DNA from: Mycolicibacterium confluentis
GTDB lineage: Bacteria; Actinomycetota; Actinomycetes; Mycobacteriales; Mycobacteriaceae
Direction of reading: 5' to 3'
NCBI RefSeq assembly: GCF_010729895.1
Contig: NZ_AP022612.1
Location: 4,464,001 to 4,528,000, forward strand
DNA: 64,000 nucleotides
The position numbers and the translations under genes were made by a program. Positions 16,269 to 25,650 of this stretch are shown one piece after another (the stretch's first letter is position 1; the number at the start of each line of letters is the position of its first letter). The notes below the pieces were generated by a model, which was given only the letters and a program-made list of their open reading frames with translations, was not told the origin of the DNA and searched no databases.

Positions 16269-17522
16269 GTGGCCCACTCGCATTCTCATTCCCACAGCTC
16301 GGGACCCGCGCCCCTGGGCCCGTTGGCGGCCAGGGTCGTGGTCGTCCTGCTGATCGCGATCGGCATCCTCACCGTCGCCGGCGCAGCGCTGCTGTGGCCC
16401 AGCCAGCAGAAGGCTGACATCCCGTTGCCCTTCCAGAACTCCTCGGGCGGGGCGGTGACCACCGAGGCCGGGGACGTCCGCTCCAGCGTCCTCGGCGACT
16501 GCGGCAGTCCGTCCTCGGGCCATGTGCTCACCGCGAATCCCCTGCCCGGCATCTCGGGCGCCGGAGAATGTGTGTACGCCCAGATCGAGATCACCTCCGG
16601 CCCCAATCGCGGCGCCGACACGCTGCTCGAGTTCACGCCCGGGCCCGGCCAGCCGAATCTCGCTGCGGGCGAACATATCCGGATCATCCGCCAGGTCGAT
16701 CCCCAAGGCGTCACGACGTATGCGTTCTACGACTACGAGCGCACCTGGCCGCTGGCCGGCCTGGCCGTCGCGTTCGCGGTGGTGATCGTCGCGGTGGCCC
16801 GGTGGAGAGGGCTGCGGGCCATGATCGGCATCGCCGTGGCCTTCGGCGTTCTGGTGGTGTTTCTGCTGCCGGCCCTGCGCGACGGTTCGCCTGCGGTGCC
16901 CGTGGCACTGGTGGCGTCCTCGGCGATCCTCTACGCGGTGATCTACCTTGCGCACGGCGTGAGCCTGCGGACCAGCGCGGCCCTGCTCGGCACGTTGACG
17001 TCCCTGCTGCTCGCGGCCGGGCTGTCGTGGGCGGCAATCGAACTGGTTCATCTGACCGGCCTGTCCGAGGACCAGAACAACGAGGTGGCGGCGTATCTGG
17101 GCCACATCTCGATCACCGGCCTGCTGCTCGCCGGGTTCATCATCGGCTCCCTCGGCGTGCTCAACGACGTGACCGTGACGCAGGCCTCGACGGCGTTCGA
17201 GCTGGCGAACGTCGGTGAGAACACCTCGCGGCGCGCGGTTTTCGCCGGTGCGATGCGGGTGGGCCGCGATCACATCGCCAGCACGGTGTACACGCTGGTG
17301 TTGGCGTACGCGGGCAGTTCACTGCCACTGCTGCTGCTGTTCAGTGTGGCCAACCGTTCGCTGAGCGACGTGTTGACCAGTGAGGCCGTGGCCATCGAGA
17401 TCGCACGGTCCGCTGTCGGCGGCATCGCGTTGGCGCTGTCGGTGCCGTTGACGACGGCGATCGCCGCGGCCCTGGCTACCGGTCCAGCAACTCCAACAGG
17501 TACGCGCCGTACCCGGAGTTGA
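16269..17522 (+). CDS. YibE/F-like polytopic membrane protein with His-rich N-terminus
   Basis: A 417-residue membrane protein. After a short cytoplasmic head with alternating His and Ser (HSHSHSHSS) there is one membrane segment ([21 protein letters not shown]), a roughly 110-residue extracytoplasmic domain with two cysteines, and a block of about seven membrane helices containing the conserved [15 protein letters not shown] and [20 protein letters not shown], the YibE/F signature. Function is unknown; transport has been proposed for the family. The His-rich head could bind metal. It starts at GTG 16269. Its 3' end overlaps the convergent rmlA by 47 bases. Confidence 0.85.
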   Translation: MAHSHSHSHSSGPAPLGPLAARVVVVLLIAIGILTVAGAALLWPSQQKADIPLPFQNSSGGAVTTEAGDVRSSVLGDCGSPSSGHVLTANPLPGISGAGECVYAQIEITSGPNRGADTLLEFTPGPGQPNLAAGEHIRIIRQVDPQGVTTYAFYDYERTWPLAGLAVAFAVVIVAVARWRGLRAMIGIAVAFGVLVVFLLPALRDGSPAVPVALVASSAILYAVIYLAHGVSLRTSAALLGTLTSLLLAAGLSWAAIELVHLTGLSEDQNNEVAAYLGHISITGLLLAGFIIGSLGVLNDVTVTQASTAFELANVGENTSRRAVFAGAMRVGRDHIASTVYTLVLAYAGSSLPLLLLFSVANRSLSDVLTSEAVAIEIARSAVGGIALALSVPLTTAIAAALATGPATPTGTRRTRS

Positions 17523-18339
17523 GCAGCGTGTGGGCGCGCTGCGCCAACTGCTCGTCGTCGATGAACCCCATCCGCCAGGCGACCTCCTCCGGGATGGAGA
17601 CCTTCAGGCCCTGCCTGCGCTCGATGGTGCGCACGAAGTCGCTCGCGTCCAGCAGTGAGTCGAAGGTGCCGGTGTCCAGCCACGCCGTACCGCGGGCCAT
17701 GACGTCGACATGCAGTCGACCCTGCTCGAGATACCTCTGGTTGATCTCGGTGATCTCGAATTCACCTCGCGCCGAAGGTTTCAATGAGCGGGCGATGTCG
17801 ACGACATCGTTGTCGTAGAAGTACAGGCCCGGCACCGCATAGTGCGACTTCGGGGTGGCGGGCTTCTCCTCCAGCGAGACCGCGGTGCCGGCCGCATCGA
17901 ATTCGACGACGCCGTACGCCGACGGGTCGGCCACCCAGTAGGCGAAGATCGCCCCGCCGTCCACGTCGTGGAACCTGCGCAGGTTGGTGCCAAGCCCGGG
18001 TCCGTAGAAGATGTTGTCACCCAAGGCCAACGCCACCCGGTCGGTGCCGATGTGCTCCGCGCCGATCACGAACGCCTGAGCCAGGCCGTCGGGCCGGTCC
18101 TGCGTCGCGTAGCTGATCGCGATGCCGAGTTCGGACCCGTCGCCGAGCAGGCGCTGGAACGCCTCGGCGTCGTGGGTGGTGGTGATGACCAGGATGTCGC
18201 GGATGCCCGCCATCATCAGGGTGGACAGCGGGTAGTAGATCAGGGGTTTGTCGTAGACCGGCAGCAACTGCTTGCTGACGCCCTTGGTGATCGGGTACAG
18301 GCGCGTGCCTGAGCCGCCCGCCAGGATGATCCCCCGCAT
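17476..18339 (-). CDS. rmlA: Glucose-1-phosphate thymidylyltransferase (RmlA)
   Basis: A 287-residue nucleotidyltransferase that joins dTTP and glucose-1-phosphate to dTDP-glucose, the first step to the dTDP-rhamnose linking arabinogalactan to peptidoglycan in mycobacteria. The signature [11 protein letters not shown], the [17 protein letters not shown] segment and [10 protein letters not shown] are intact, and the length matches Rv0334 (about 288 residues). It is the last gene of the operon udgA - mycothiol-enzyme-like - NTF2-like - rmlA; its ATG overlaps the preceding stop as TGATG. The 3' end runs 47 bases into the convergent YibE/F gene. Confidence 0.95.
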   Translation of the reverse strand: MRGIILAGGSGTRLYPITKGVSKQLLPVYDKPLIYYPLSTLMMAGIRDILVITTTHDAEAFQRLLGDGSELGIAISYATQDRPDGLAQAFVIGAEHIGTDRVALALGDNIFYGPGLGTNLRRFHDVDGGAIFAYWVADPSAYGVVEFDAAGTAVSLEEKPATPKSHYAVPGLYFYDNDVVDIARSLKPSARGEFEITEINQRYLEQGRLHVDVMARGTAWLDTGTFDSLLDASDFVRTIERRQGLKVSIPEEVAWRMGFIDDEQLAQRAHTLLNSGYGAYLLELLDR

Positions 18340-18695
18340 CAGGCGTCCAGGTCGTCCTCGGTGAGGTCGGTGGCCGCGAGTGCCGAGGCCAGGTCGTCGT
18401 GCCGGAACGCCGACGTCACGTGGTCGTGAACCACCCGGAACGCCGTGGCCTGCGACGTGCCGTCGCCCAACGTCTGTTCGGCGACCACGACGCCGTCGTG
18501 CACGTACAGGTCGCCGACGGTGACCGACGTCGGCGCGTTCTGCGCCCAGTCACGCAGGGCGGCGAGGCCCTGCGCGGCGCCACTCGCGTCCCCGATCTCG
18601 ATGTCGTCGCTGGACAAGTTGAGCAGCGTCTCGAAGTCCCGCTCGTTGAGCGCGTCGTGCCAAGCCAGGACGGTGGCGATCTCCGAAGTCGTCAT
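18339..18695 (-). CDS. NTF2/SnoaL-like small protein (Rv0333-like)
   Basis: A 118-residue protein with the short NTF2-like pattern: [29 protein letters not shown], then [10 protein letters not shown] and paired beta strands. The position directly in front of rmlA and the size agree with Rv0333 of M. tuberculosis, whose function is unknown. Start ATG 18695 was chosen because it gives the typical N-terminus; the longer open frame overlaps the upstream gene. Its stop overlaps the rmlA start by one base, so expression is probably coupled. Confidence 0.75.
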   Translation of the reverse strand: MTTSEIATVLAWHDALNERDFETLLNLSSDDIEIGDASGAAQGLAALRDWAQNAPTSVTVGDLYVHDGVVVAEQTLGDGTSQATAFRVVHDHVTSAFRHDDLASALAATDLTEDDLDA

Positions 18696-18714
18696 GACAG
18701 AAAACCTATCCCAG

Positions 18715-19437
18715 TCAGAGCTTGGATCCGGCCAACCAGGACTGCAGCACCTGCTCGTCACCGAACACCTCGACGTCAGCGTCGGCGACGGCACGGCGGT
18801 TGGTGGTGATCAACAGCAGGTCGGCGGCGGATCCTCGCACCGCGGCGTCGGCCTTCGCGTGCTCATGCGCGAACGCCTTGCCCGTGATGAGCCACTCCCC
18901 CTCGGAGCCCAGGCCGTCCTCGGTGGCGTGCAGATGCACCGAGGACTCGCCGATTCCCGGTGACAGCATCGCCGCCAGACCCAGCCATTCGCTGATCGCG
19001 TCGGCGGCCACGGCCCCGTCCACCTCGAAGCCGACGCCAGCGGCCAGCGCCGCGTCCGCGCGGTGCACCAGCACCTCGTGCAGGCGACGCCGCACCCACC
19101 AGTCCGCGCGCTGCGGCCCGGTGAATGTCCAGACCGGGGTGTCGGCGCCGGTGCTGCCCACGGCGTCGAGCAGCGCCTGCCCGCCGTCGACGAGCCACTG
19201 CCGCGCACCGCCGTCATCGGCGGGAGGCCTGCCCTCGCGGACCTCCCGGGGGTCCAGTGCGGTGTCCATGCGGTCGCCCACGATCTGGGCGGACCAGCGG
19301 TTACCGCGGCCGACGTGGCGGAAGAGTTGGGTCATGGTCCATCCGGGGCACGACGGCACCGTCGCCTCCGGGTCGGCCGCGAAGACGACGTCGCCGAACC
19401 GGCTCACCTCGTTGAGGAACTCCTGCGCGTAATCCAC
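18715..19437 (-). CDS. Maleylpyruvate isomerase-family mycothiol-dependent enzyme (Rv0332-like)
   Basis: A 240-residue DinB/MDMPI-fold protein. The N-terminal four-helix bundle shows the pattern VPSCPGWTMTQLFRHVGRGNRW and later RRLHEVLVHRADA, giving the three histidines expected to hold a divalent metal for mycothiol chemistry. The substrate is unknown. It corresponds in place to Rv0332. GTG 19437 is the start, four bases after the udgA stop, so it is co-transcribed with the nucleotide-sugar genes although no link to sugar metabolism is evident from sequence. Confidence 0.85.
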   Translation of the reverse strand: MDYAQEFLNEVSRFGDVVFAADPEATVPSCPGWTMTQLFRHVGRGNRWSAQIVGDRMDTALDPREVREGRPPADDGGARQWLVDGGQALLDAVGSTGADTPVWTFTGPQRADWWVRRRLHEVLVHRADAALAAGVGFEVDGAVAADAISEWLGLAAMLSPGIGESSVHLHATEDGLGSEGEWLITGKAFAHEHAKADAAVRGSAADLLLITTNRRAVADADVEVFGDEQVLQSWLAGSKL

Positions 19438-19441
19438 GGAG

Positions 19442-20767
19442 TCAGCGTACGAGCCTGCCCAGACAATGCACGCGCCAATGCGCGGACTGCCAGCGGGCGA
19501 CGTCGAGGCAGTTGCGCCCGTCCACGACGACCCGCGACCGCACGACCTGGCTCAGCTCGGCGGGGTCCAGGTCGGTGAACTCCTGCCATTCGGTCAGCAC
19601 GAGCACCGCGTCGGCGCGTTCACAGGCCTCGAGCGCGGTCGTCGAGTAGTTCAGCGTCGGGAAGACCCGGCGCGAATTCTCCATGGCCTTGGGGTCATAG
19701 ACGTTGACGGCCGCGCCGTTGAGTTGCAGCAGGCCCGCGACATTGAGCGCCGGGGAGTCCCGCACGTCGTCCGATTCGGGTTTGAAGGCCGCGCCGAGCA
19801 CCGCGATGTTGGCGCCCAGCAGCGATCCCCCGCACGCGGCGGTCGCCAACTCGACCATCCTGGTGCGGCGCCGCATGTTGATGCTGTCCACCTCGCGCAG
19901 GAACGTCAGGGCGTGGTTGGCGCCCAGTTCGCCGGCCCGGGCCATGAACGCGCGGATGTCCTTGGGCAGGCAGCCGCCCCCGAATCCCAAGCCCGCGTTG
20001 AGGAAACGCCGGCCGATGCGCGGGTCAAAGCCCAGCGCATCGGCCAGCACAGTCACGTCTGCGTCGGCGGCCTCACACACCTCGGAGATGGCGTTGATGA
20101 AGGAGATCTTGGTCGCCAGGAATGCGTTCGCCGAGACCTTGACCAGTTCGGCGGTCTGCAGGTCGGTGAGTAGGAACGGCACGTCGTCGTCGAGCAGGCG
20201 AGCGTACAACTCGCGGACCGCCTGCTCGGCTCGGCGCGAATCATCCTGCACGCCAAGGACGATTCGGTCGGGGTGGCGGGTGTCATGGACGGCGTAGCCC
20301 TCGCGCAGGAACTCCGGGTTCCAGGCCACCTCGACGTCGACACCTTCGGGCGCCAAAGCCCTTGCGCGCCGAGCGAGTTCGGCCGCCGTGCCCACAGGGA
20401 CGGTCGACTTGCCGACGATGACGGCATGGCGGCGCAGGCGTGGGACGAGTTCGTCGATCACGGCGTGCACGTGCCGCAGGTCCGCGCCCAGTTCGCCCTT
20501 CTTCTGCGGTGTCCCGACCCCGAGGAAGTGCACGTCGGCGAAGTCGGCCGCGGCCTCGTAGTCGGTGGTGAAGCGCAGGCGTCCCGCGGCCAGGTTGTCG
20601 CTGAGCATGGTGCGCAATCCCGGCTCGTAGAACGGGATTTCGCCCGCCGACAGTTTGGCCACCTTGCCCGGGTCGATGTCGACCCCGATGACCTCGTGCC
20701 CCAGATCGGCCATTCCGGCGGCGTGGGTCGCACCCAGGTAGCCCGTGCCGAAGACGGTGCATCGCAT
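19442..20767 (-). CDS. udgA: UDP-glucose 6-dehydrogenase
   Basis: A 441-residue enzyme that oxidises UDP-glucose to UDP-glucuronate with two NAD+. Visible are the N-terminal Rossmann motif GTGYLG (residues 7-12), the linker around GKSTVPVGTA, the catalytic cysteine Cys266 in GFGGGCLPKD, and the C-terminal domain with LGAAFKPESDDVRDSP. It matches Rv0322 in length and type. It is the first gene of the four-gene operon ending with rmlA. The 366 bases upstream contain the dispersed repeat cluster described separately, so its promoter may be embedded in or next to those repeats. Confidence 0.95.
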   Translation of the reverse strand: MRCTVFGTGYLGATHAAGMADLGHEVIGVDIDPGKVAKLSAGEIPFYEPGLRTMLSDNLAAGRLRFTTDYEAAADFADVHFLGVGTPQKKGELGADLRHVHAVIDELVPRLRRHAVIVGKSTVPVGTAAELARRARALAPEGVDVEVAWNPEFLREGYAVHDTRHPDRIVLGVQDDSRRAEQAVRELYARLLDDDVPFLLTDLQTAELVKVSANAFLATKISFINAISEVCEAADADVTVLADALGFDPRIGRRFLNAGLGFGGGCLPKDIRAFMARAGELGANHALTFLREVDSINMRRRTRMVELATAACGGSLLGANIAVLGAAFKPESDDVRDSPALNVAGLLQLNGAAVNVYDPKAMENSRRVFPTLNYSTTALEACERADAVLVLTEWQEFTDLDPAELSQVVRSRVVVDGRNCLDVARWQSAHWRVHCLGRLVR

Positions 20768-20884
20768 GGGTTCTGTCTATGCGGCGCGGGTGAGCTCAGG
20801 GCGTCGCGGCTCTGAGCGTCATGCCAACAGGAGGTGAATGCTCTGGGCGGGCTGGCTGCTGGCCCGCTGGTCGCTGGCCCGCTG

Positions 20885-21115
20885 CGCCGAAATTGCACTC
20901 AGGGTCGTCAGCCTCGCTGGCGCCCTGGCCCGCCGGCCCGCTGGACCACTGACGCCGAAATTGCACTCAGGGTCGTGAGCCCGCGAGATCAACAGCCCTG
21001 ACTGCAATCGCGGTTCTGGACTCGGTGCGCGCTGGACCGCCGGCCCGCTGGCCCACTGCGCCGAAATTGCACTCAGGGTCGTCAGCCTCGCGAGGTCACC
21101 GCCCTGACTGCAATC
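20885..21115. repeat. Cluster of 24-base direct repeats with inverted partners
   Basis: The 366-base gap 20768-21133 holds no gene I can support but three identical 24-base units at 20885-20908, 20953-20976 and 21059-21082, each centred on AATTGCACTCAGGG. Two 15-base near-reverse complements (GCCCTGACTGCAATC) follow at 20995-21009 and 21101-21115, so units two and three can form imperfect hairpins with one mismatch in about 12. Around them GGCCCGCTGG-type words recur. The arrangement looks like a small REP-type dispersed palindromic element that has been locally duplicated. It lies between the 3' end of the membrane actin-fold gene and the start of udgA. Confidence 0.75.
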
Positions 21116-21133
21116 TTGTGACGCGATGCCCGG

Positions 21134-22783
21134 TCAGTGGCCGAAGGACGGCCAGGGCCAGACCGAGTCACCCGAACCCGAGCCGGAACCCGGACCGGAA
21201 CCCGAGCCCGAGCCCGAGCGCGAGCCCGAACCACTGCCCGGCCACTGCTGAGACGGCGGGTCGTAGTCGGGAACCTGCTGCTTCGGAGCCTGGGGCACCT
21301 GCGGGTACTGCGGGTACTGCGGCACTTGGGGAACCTGCGGCACCTGCGGAATCGGCACCTGGGTCACCGGCGGACGCTGCGGTTGCGGCTGCTGCGGCTG
21401 CGGGCGGGATGGCCACTGCGGCCACTGCTGCTTCGGCGGATCCCAGTCGTCGTTGTCGCGCTGCGGCGGATCCCACGGCGGCCGGAAGATCGGCGGCAGC
21501 TTGGGCCGGGGAAGCACGATCACGGGCGGCGGAATGATCGGCGCGACGATGGGCGGCGCGACGATCGGCGCGGGTGGCGGTGCCGCGGGCGGCGGTGGCG
21601 GCGCTGCCGGGGCGGGCGCCGGGGCAGCGGGAGCCGGGGCGGGCGCTGCCGGTGCCGGGGCCTCGACGAACACCGTGCGCGGAGCCTGCGGTTGCGGCGC
21701 TTCCTGCACGACGGGCTTGGGCGCCGGGATGGTCTCGGGCGGCGGCGCGGGTGCCGGCGCCTTCGGCGTGACGGCCGCGGCCGGCGGCCGGGTCGGCACG
21801 ATCAGGTTCTCGCCGGGGACCGGCCGCTCATCGACCGTGGGCCTGATGCTGACCGCCAGCGAAATCACCAGCGCGGCCACCCCGATCACGAAGATCGACG
21901 TCACAGCGCTGCCGACCAGCAGGAACGGCTTGCGCTCGGCGGGCGCCTGCGGTTCCGGCGCCGGCTCTGCCAGACCCGTCAGTTCCGGTTCCTCGATGAC
22001 CTCGCTGTACGCCAGGCCCGGCGTCGACGACATGTATCCGATGCCGGCGACCTGCGTCATATCGCCGTCCGCGTCGGCCTTGGCGAACGCGAGGCCCACC
22101 GTCGTCGCCTCGAACTGGGGAGCGCTCGCGCTGGCGAGCGCGGCGCCGCGGGCCAGCGCCAGCTCGGCCTCCTCCGGCGCGATGACGGGCAGCGACGTGG
22201 CGGATTCGAGTTGGAGCTTGATCGCGGCGACGCTGATGCCCGAGCCCACGACGAAGACGCCCTGCGGCGGCGCATCGAGCGCTTCGAGGCCGGCGACCAT
22301 GGCCGTCAGTTCGGAGATGGCGTCTTGCGCGTGCAGATCCTGGCTCTGCACCCGGACGATCGACCCGTCGGCCGTGTCGACCACGGACACCGTGGCGGTG
22401 TCGCGTTCGAGGAACATCAGCGCGGTGCGGTCATACCCGACGGCCCGTCCGGCGGCCTGCGCCAGCGCGCCCGCGGCGTGCAGTTCGGAGACGAGCATGA
22501 CGCCGTCGATCTTGTGTGCCGCCAGAGCGTCTCGCAGCGCCGCGGCCTCGTCGTGGTCACGCCATGTCACGCCGGTGGACACCAGTCGGTGGCCGCCCTC
22601 GGCGGCGCTCTCCCGGGTGCCGAGAATCGCGGCCACAACCTGCTCTGAGGCCGTTGCCGTGGACTCGTCCGACCCCACGCTGAAGGTGTCGTGATCAACC
22701 GTCAGGCCGTCGGCCTTTTCGCCCTCGACCAGCACCATGCGGACCGACGTTGGTGTCATCGACACACCAAGTACGATGTCCAC
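21134..22783 (-). CDS. Membrane-anchored actin/Hsp70-fold protein with Pro-rich tail (DUF7159-type)
   Basis: A 549-residue protein in three parts. Residues 1-220 look like an actin/Hsp70-type ATPase-like domain (MDIVLGVSMTPTSVRMVLVE at the start, GVFVVGSGISVAAIKLQLE later). A single membrane helix lies at about 286-311. The outer tail of about 235 residues is low-complexity: Ala-Pro blocks, QVPQVPQ-type repeats and an alternating Ser-Gly stretch near the C-terminus. The family is common and uncharacterised in mycobacteria; topology suggests an inside ATPase-like sensor and a tail spanning the cell wall. It starts at GTG 22783, with GGAGGGG upstream. The downstream end borders the repeat cluster. 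Confidence 0.75.
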   Translation of the reverse strand: MDIVLGVSMTPTSVRMVLVEGEKADGLTVDHDTFSVGSDESTATASEQVVAAILGTRESAAEGGHRLVSTGVTWRDHDEAAALRDALAAHKIDGVMLVSELHAAGALAQAAGRAVGYDRTALMFLERDTATVSVVDTADGSIVRVQSQDLHAQDAISELTAMVAGLEALDAPPQGVFVVGSGISVAAIKLQLESATSLPVIAPEEAELALARGAALASASAPQFEATTVGLAFAKADADGDMTQVAGIGYMSSTPGLAYSEVIEEPELTGLAEPAPEPQAPAERKPFLLVGSAVTSIFVIGVAALVISLAVSIRPTVDERPVPGENLIVPTRPPAAAVTPKAPAPAPPPETIPAPKPVVQEAPQPQAPRTVFVEAPAPAAPAPAPAAPAPAPAAPPPPPAAPPPAPIVAPPIVAPIIPPPVIVLPRPKLPPIFRPPWDPPQRDNDDWDPPKQQWPQWPSRPQPQQPQPQRPPVTQVPIPQVPQVPQVPQYPQYPQVPQAPKQQVPDYDPPSQQWPGSGSGSRSGSGSGSGPGSGSGSGDSVWPWPSFGH

Positions 22784-22932
22784 TACCCCTCCAATGAAGT
22801 TTGCTACGTAGCCTTTTCACGTTCCGGACACGCCCGCCGCTCATGCAACCAGCTATGAGCTTCATCGGCACTGCCACCTGCGGTGTTACATGAGCGTCCG
22901 CTGTGAAGCTCGGCGTCGTCGCGCGACCGTGT

Positions 22933-22948
22933 GGGCCCCCCGTGGCCC
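22933..22948 (-). terminator. GC hairpin after dcd
   Basis: GGGCC (22933-22937) pairs with GGCCC (22944-22948) around six bases, about 25 bases beyond the dcd stop on the minus strand. There is no U-tract. The rest of the 188-base gap to the membrane protein start shows nothing further. Confidence 0.35.
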
Positions 22949-22971
22949 GGTAGCTGCAACCCTACTCGCGG

Positions 22972-23544
22972 TCAGGAGGACTGCACGAAGTTCTGATACG
23001 ACTTCGACGGTGTCGGCCCACGCTGGCCCTGATACTTGGAGCCGACCTTGTCGCTGCCGTACGGATGCTCGGCGGGGCTGGTCAGACGCAGCAGGCACAG
23101 CTGCCCGATCTTCATGCCCGGCCACAGCGTGATCGGCAGGTTCGCGACGTTCGAGAGCTCGAGCGTGATGTGGCCGCTGAAGCCCGGATCGATGAATCCC
23201 GCGGTCGAATGGGTCAGCAGGCCCAGGCGTCCCAGCGACGACTTGCCCTCCAACCGGCCGGCGAGGTCGTCGGGCAGGCTGCACACCTCGAGCGTGGAGC
23301 CCAACACGAATTCTCCTGGGTGCAGCACGAAGGGTTCGCCCTCGTCGGGTTCGACCAGGGTGGTGAGGTCGTCCTGGCGTTTCGCCGGGTCGATGTGCGT
23401 GTAGCGGGTGTTGTTGAACACCCGGAACAGGCTGTCGAGTCGGACGTCGACGCTGGAGGGCTGGACCAGGGAGTCATCGAACGGTTCAATGCTCAGTCGT
23501 CCCGCAGCCAGTTCAGCCCTGATATCCCGATCGGAGAGCAGCAC
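22972..23544 (-). CDS. dcd: dCTP deaminase
   Basis: A 190-residue enzyme converting dCTP to dUTP (or, in the bifunctional form found in mycobacteria, directly to dUMP), supplying thymidylate synthesis. [19 protein letters not shown], the core [31 protein letters not shown] (split by the substrate site) and the C-terminal [15 protein letters not shown] are characteristic, and the length matches Rv0321. The start is GTG 23544. It stands just upstream, on the opposite strand, of tRNA-Gly, as in related genomes. Confidence 0.96.
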   Translation of the reverse strand: MLLSDRDIRAELAAGRLSIEPFDDSLVQPSSVDVRLDSLFRVFNNTRYTHIDPAKRQDDLTTLVEPDEGEPFVLHPGEFVLGSTLEVCSLPDDLAGRLEGKSSLGRLGLLTHSTAGFIDPGFSGHITLELSNVANLPITLWPGMKIGQLCLLRLTSPAEHPYGSDKVGSKYQGQRGPTPSKSYQNFVQSS

Positions 23545-23652
23545 CCGACGAGACTATCCGGCCCGCGCCCGTGGGGAACGGCGCACCGCGCCGCAGACCA
23601 GGGTTACCCCGCAGGACGGGCGGCCGGGTTGCTATCCTTCGTCGGCAAGCAT

Positions 23653-23726
23653 GCCGATGTAGTTCAATGGCAGAACATCAGCTTCCCAAGCTGAATACGC
23701 GGGTTCGATTCCCGTCATCGGCTCCA
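23653..23726 (+). tRNA. tRNA-Gly (anticodon CCC)
   Basis: A 74-base cloverleaf. The acceptor stem GCCGATG (23653-23659) pairs with CATCGGC (23716-23722), followed by discriminator T and an encoded CCA. The D-arm is AGTTCAATGGCAGAAC, the anticodon stem TCAGC/GCTGA holds the loop TTCCCAA with anticodon CCC, and the T-arm contains GGTTCGATTCC. It reads GGG glycine codons. No integrase or attachment-site duplication is visible beside it. Confidence 0.96.
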
Positions 23727-23882
23727 CATCTACCAGGGCATTTAGCTCTGGTTCGCGCGCCTGCGACCCCGTACCCCGCGCCTTCCCCGGATTGACCGTT
23801 CCGTAGTGGTGTGTCGGCATCTCATGCGGGCCGCGGCGCTGGCCCGACGAGGCGGCCGCGCCGGTGCCCTATGGCAACATGA

Positions 23883-23897
23883 CCCCCGCTCCGGGGG
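23883..23897 (+). terminator. GC hairpin between tRNA-Gly and the transporter gene
   Basis: CCCCCG (23883-23888) pairs exactly with CGGGGG (23892-23897) around CTC. It follows tRNA-Gly by about 155 bases and precedes the transporter start by 30. It could end the tRNA transcript; with no U-tract this is only a suggestion. Confidence 0.35.
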
Positions 23898-23927
23898 ACT
23901 GACTGCCGGCACGAGAAAGGTTTGGCA

Positions 23928-24872
23928 TTGTCCGGACACAGCACCTCAGTGCGTGGTGTGGCGGCTTCGCTGGGCGCTTCGGCGTTGTTCGGCGTGGTCT
24001 TCTACATCTCCGGTGTCGTCGACGCACCCTCGGAGTTCGTGTTCGCCTGGCGGATCCTGGTCACCTTCGGCTGTTACGCGATCCTGCTGCTGCACCCCGC
24101 TGCGCGGGCGGCCTTCGCGTCGTACTGGTCCGCGCTGACCTCCTCGCGCTGGAAGCCGGTGCTGCTCGTCGTGCTGGCGCTGCTGGTGGGTCTGGAACTG
24201 TGGCTGTTTGTCTGGGCCCCGATGCACGGCCACGCCCTGAGCCTCTCGCTGGGCTATCTGCTGCTGCCGATCGCCCTGGTCCTCGCTGGCCGGTTCGCGT
24301 TGTCCACACCCGTGACCCGCACGCAGTGGCTGGCCGTCGCCATCGCCGGCGCCGCGGTGACGTACGCGATCTCCCTGTCCCCGGTGGTCTCGTGGACCAC
24401 GTTCGCGGTCTGCCTCGGCTACCCGCTCTATTTCGTCCTCCGCCGCCGCGCAGGCCTTGACAGCCCCGCCGCATTCGGGGTGGAGATGGCGGCTCTGATC
24501 CCCCTCGCCATCCTCCTGATCGGGCTCGCAGACACCTCCGAGACGACCCCGTCCGGGTACGCCGGCGTGGCGGCCGTCGCCTTCACGGGGGCGGTGGCCA
24601 TGGCCGCCTATCTCGCCGCGTCCGCGCTCCTCCCCATGCCGGTTTTCGGGCTCCTCGCGTACGCCGAACCGGTCCTTCTGGTCGGTGTCGCGGTACTCCT
24701 CGGCGAACGTGTTGAATCGTCCGACCTCGTCGTCTATGGACTGCTGGTGGCCGCTTTGGCGATTCTGGCGACCGACCGATACCGCGCCGCGCGTCGACGC
24801 ACGCACCCAGTGGCTCTGGATCCGGTCGGGACAGCCGCTCGCGGCGGTGACTATGTTGGTCGGGAATGCTGA
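23928..24872 (+). CDS. EamA/RarD-type drug-metabolite transporter
   Basis: A 314-residue membrane protein with about ten hydrophobic helices in two similar halves. The opening GVAASLGASALFGVVFYISG and the closing LAYAEPVLLVGVAVLLGERV match the RarD branch of the EamA family, generally exporters of small metabolites. TTG 23928 is chosen as the start because GAAAGG lies eight bases before it; another TTG at 23922 sits too close to that site. The last bases overlap the region in front of the next gene, suggesting co-transcription with the mycothiol-enzyme-like protein. Confidence 0.83.
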   Translation: MSGHSTSVRGVAASLGASALFGVVFYISGVVDAPSEFVFAWRILVTFGCYAILLLHPAARAAFASYWSALTSSRWKPVLLVVLALLVGLELWLFVWAPMHGHALSLSLGYLLLPIALVLAGRFALSTPVTRTQWLAVAIAGAAVTYAISLSPVVSWTTFAVCLGYPLYFVLRRRAGLDSPAAFGVEMAALIPLAILLIGLADTSETTPSGYAGVAAVAFTGAVAMAAYLAASALLPMPVFGLLAYAEPVLLVGVAVLLGERVESSDLVVYGLLVAALAILATDRYRAARRRTHPVALDPVGTAARGGDYVGREC

Positions 24873-24886
24873 TCAAGGAACGGGCC

Positions 24887-25498
24887 ATGGACTCCAACAC
24901 GATCTGGCGGACCATCGATGAGCAGCGTGGGCAACTCGCCGCTCTCCTCGAGACCCTCGAACCGCGGCAGTGGTCGACGCCGTCGTTGTGCCCGGCCTGG
25001 ACCGTGCGCGATGTCGCGGCCCACCTCACCCTCGCGCAGGCCAGCCGGACCGAGCTGGCAGTGGCCGCGCTGAAGGCGGGCTTCCGGTTCGACGTGATGA
25101 TCCGTCAGATGGCGCTGGCCGACACCGCTGACCCACCGTCGATCATCGCGCGGCTGCGCGCCATGGCGGGCTCGCGCCGACGCCCGCCGATGACCAAGGA
25201 AATCGATCCGTTGATGGACGTCCTGGTACACACCCAGGACATCTGCGTTCCACTGGGCATCGACCGCCCGATGCCGACCGACGCAGCTGTCGCCGTCGCA
25301 GAGCGGTTGTGGCACATGAAGTTCCCGTTCGCGCCGCAACGCGATCTGCCGGGCTACCGCTTCGTCGCCACGGATGCCGATTTCGCGGTGGGTCCGGACT
25401 GGGGAGCCCTCCGGGAGGCACCGATCCACGACATCGTGATGATGTTCGCGCGACGCCTCGACGTACCAGACAGCGAGCCGGAACCCGACGACGCCTGA
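24887..25498 (+). CDS. Maleylpyruvate isomerase-family mycothiol-dependent enzyme
   Basis: A 203-residue MDMPI/DinB-fold protein. The pattern WSTPSLCPAWTVRDVAAHLTLAQ is the signature N-terminal helix pair with the first metal histidine; a further DVLVHTQDICVPLG gives the second, and the C-terminal APIHDIVMMFARR the third helix. Such enzymes use mycothiol for isomerisation or detoxification, but this substrate is unknown. ATG 24887 is preferred because AAGGA is seven bases upstream; an earlier ATG at 24866 overlaps the transporter stop. It lies 14 bases after the transporter. Confidence 0.85.
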   Translation: MDSNTIWRTIDEQRGQLAALLETLEPRQWSTPSLCPAWTVRDVAAHLTLAQASRTELAVAALKAGFRFDVMIRQMALADTADPPSIIARLRAMAGSRRRPPMTKEIDPLMDVLVHTQDICVPLGIDRPMPTDAAVAVAERLWHMKFPFAPQRDLPGYRFVATDADFAVGPDWGALREAPIHDIVMMFARRLDVPDSEPEPDDA

Positions 25499-25650
25499 CC
25501 GCTGAACAGCGCTATCCGGTGAGGTCTGACGTGGTCTTCGATGGACCATGACGCCCGCACGCTTCGACGACGTGCCATGGCGAGCAGCCATTCTCGTGGC
25601 GTCACGCACAACGGGTGATCCGTCGATCTCTGCGGTGGACCGCTCGCGGC

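Noticed and set aside
20885..21115. CRISPR array
   Set aside because: The repeats are unevenly spaced (68 and 106 bases from start to start), the intervening DNA itself contains repeated words, there are only three units, and no cas genes are visible.
21176..21240. Independent repeat element
   Set aside because: The repeated codons encode the Ser-Gly-rich C-terminus of the membrane actin-fold protein.
23653..23726. Integration site at tRNA-Gly
   Set aside because: No integrase gene or second copy of the tRNA 3' end was found in the flanking sequence.
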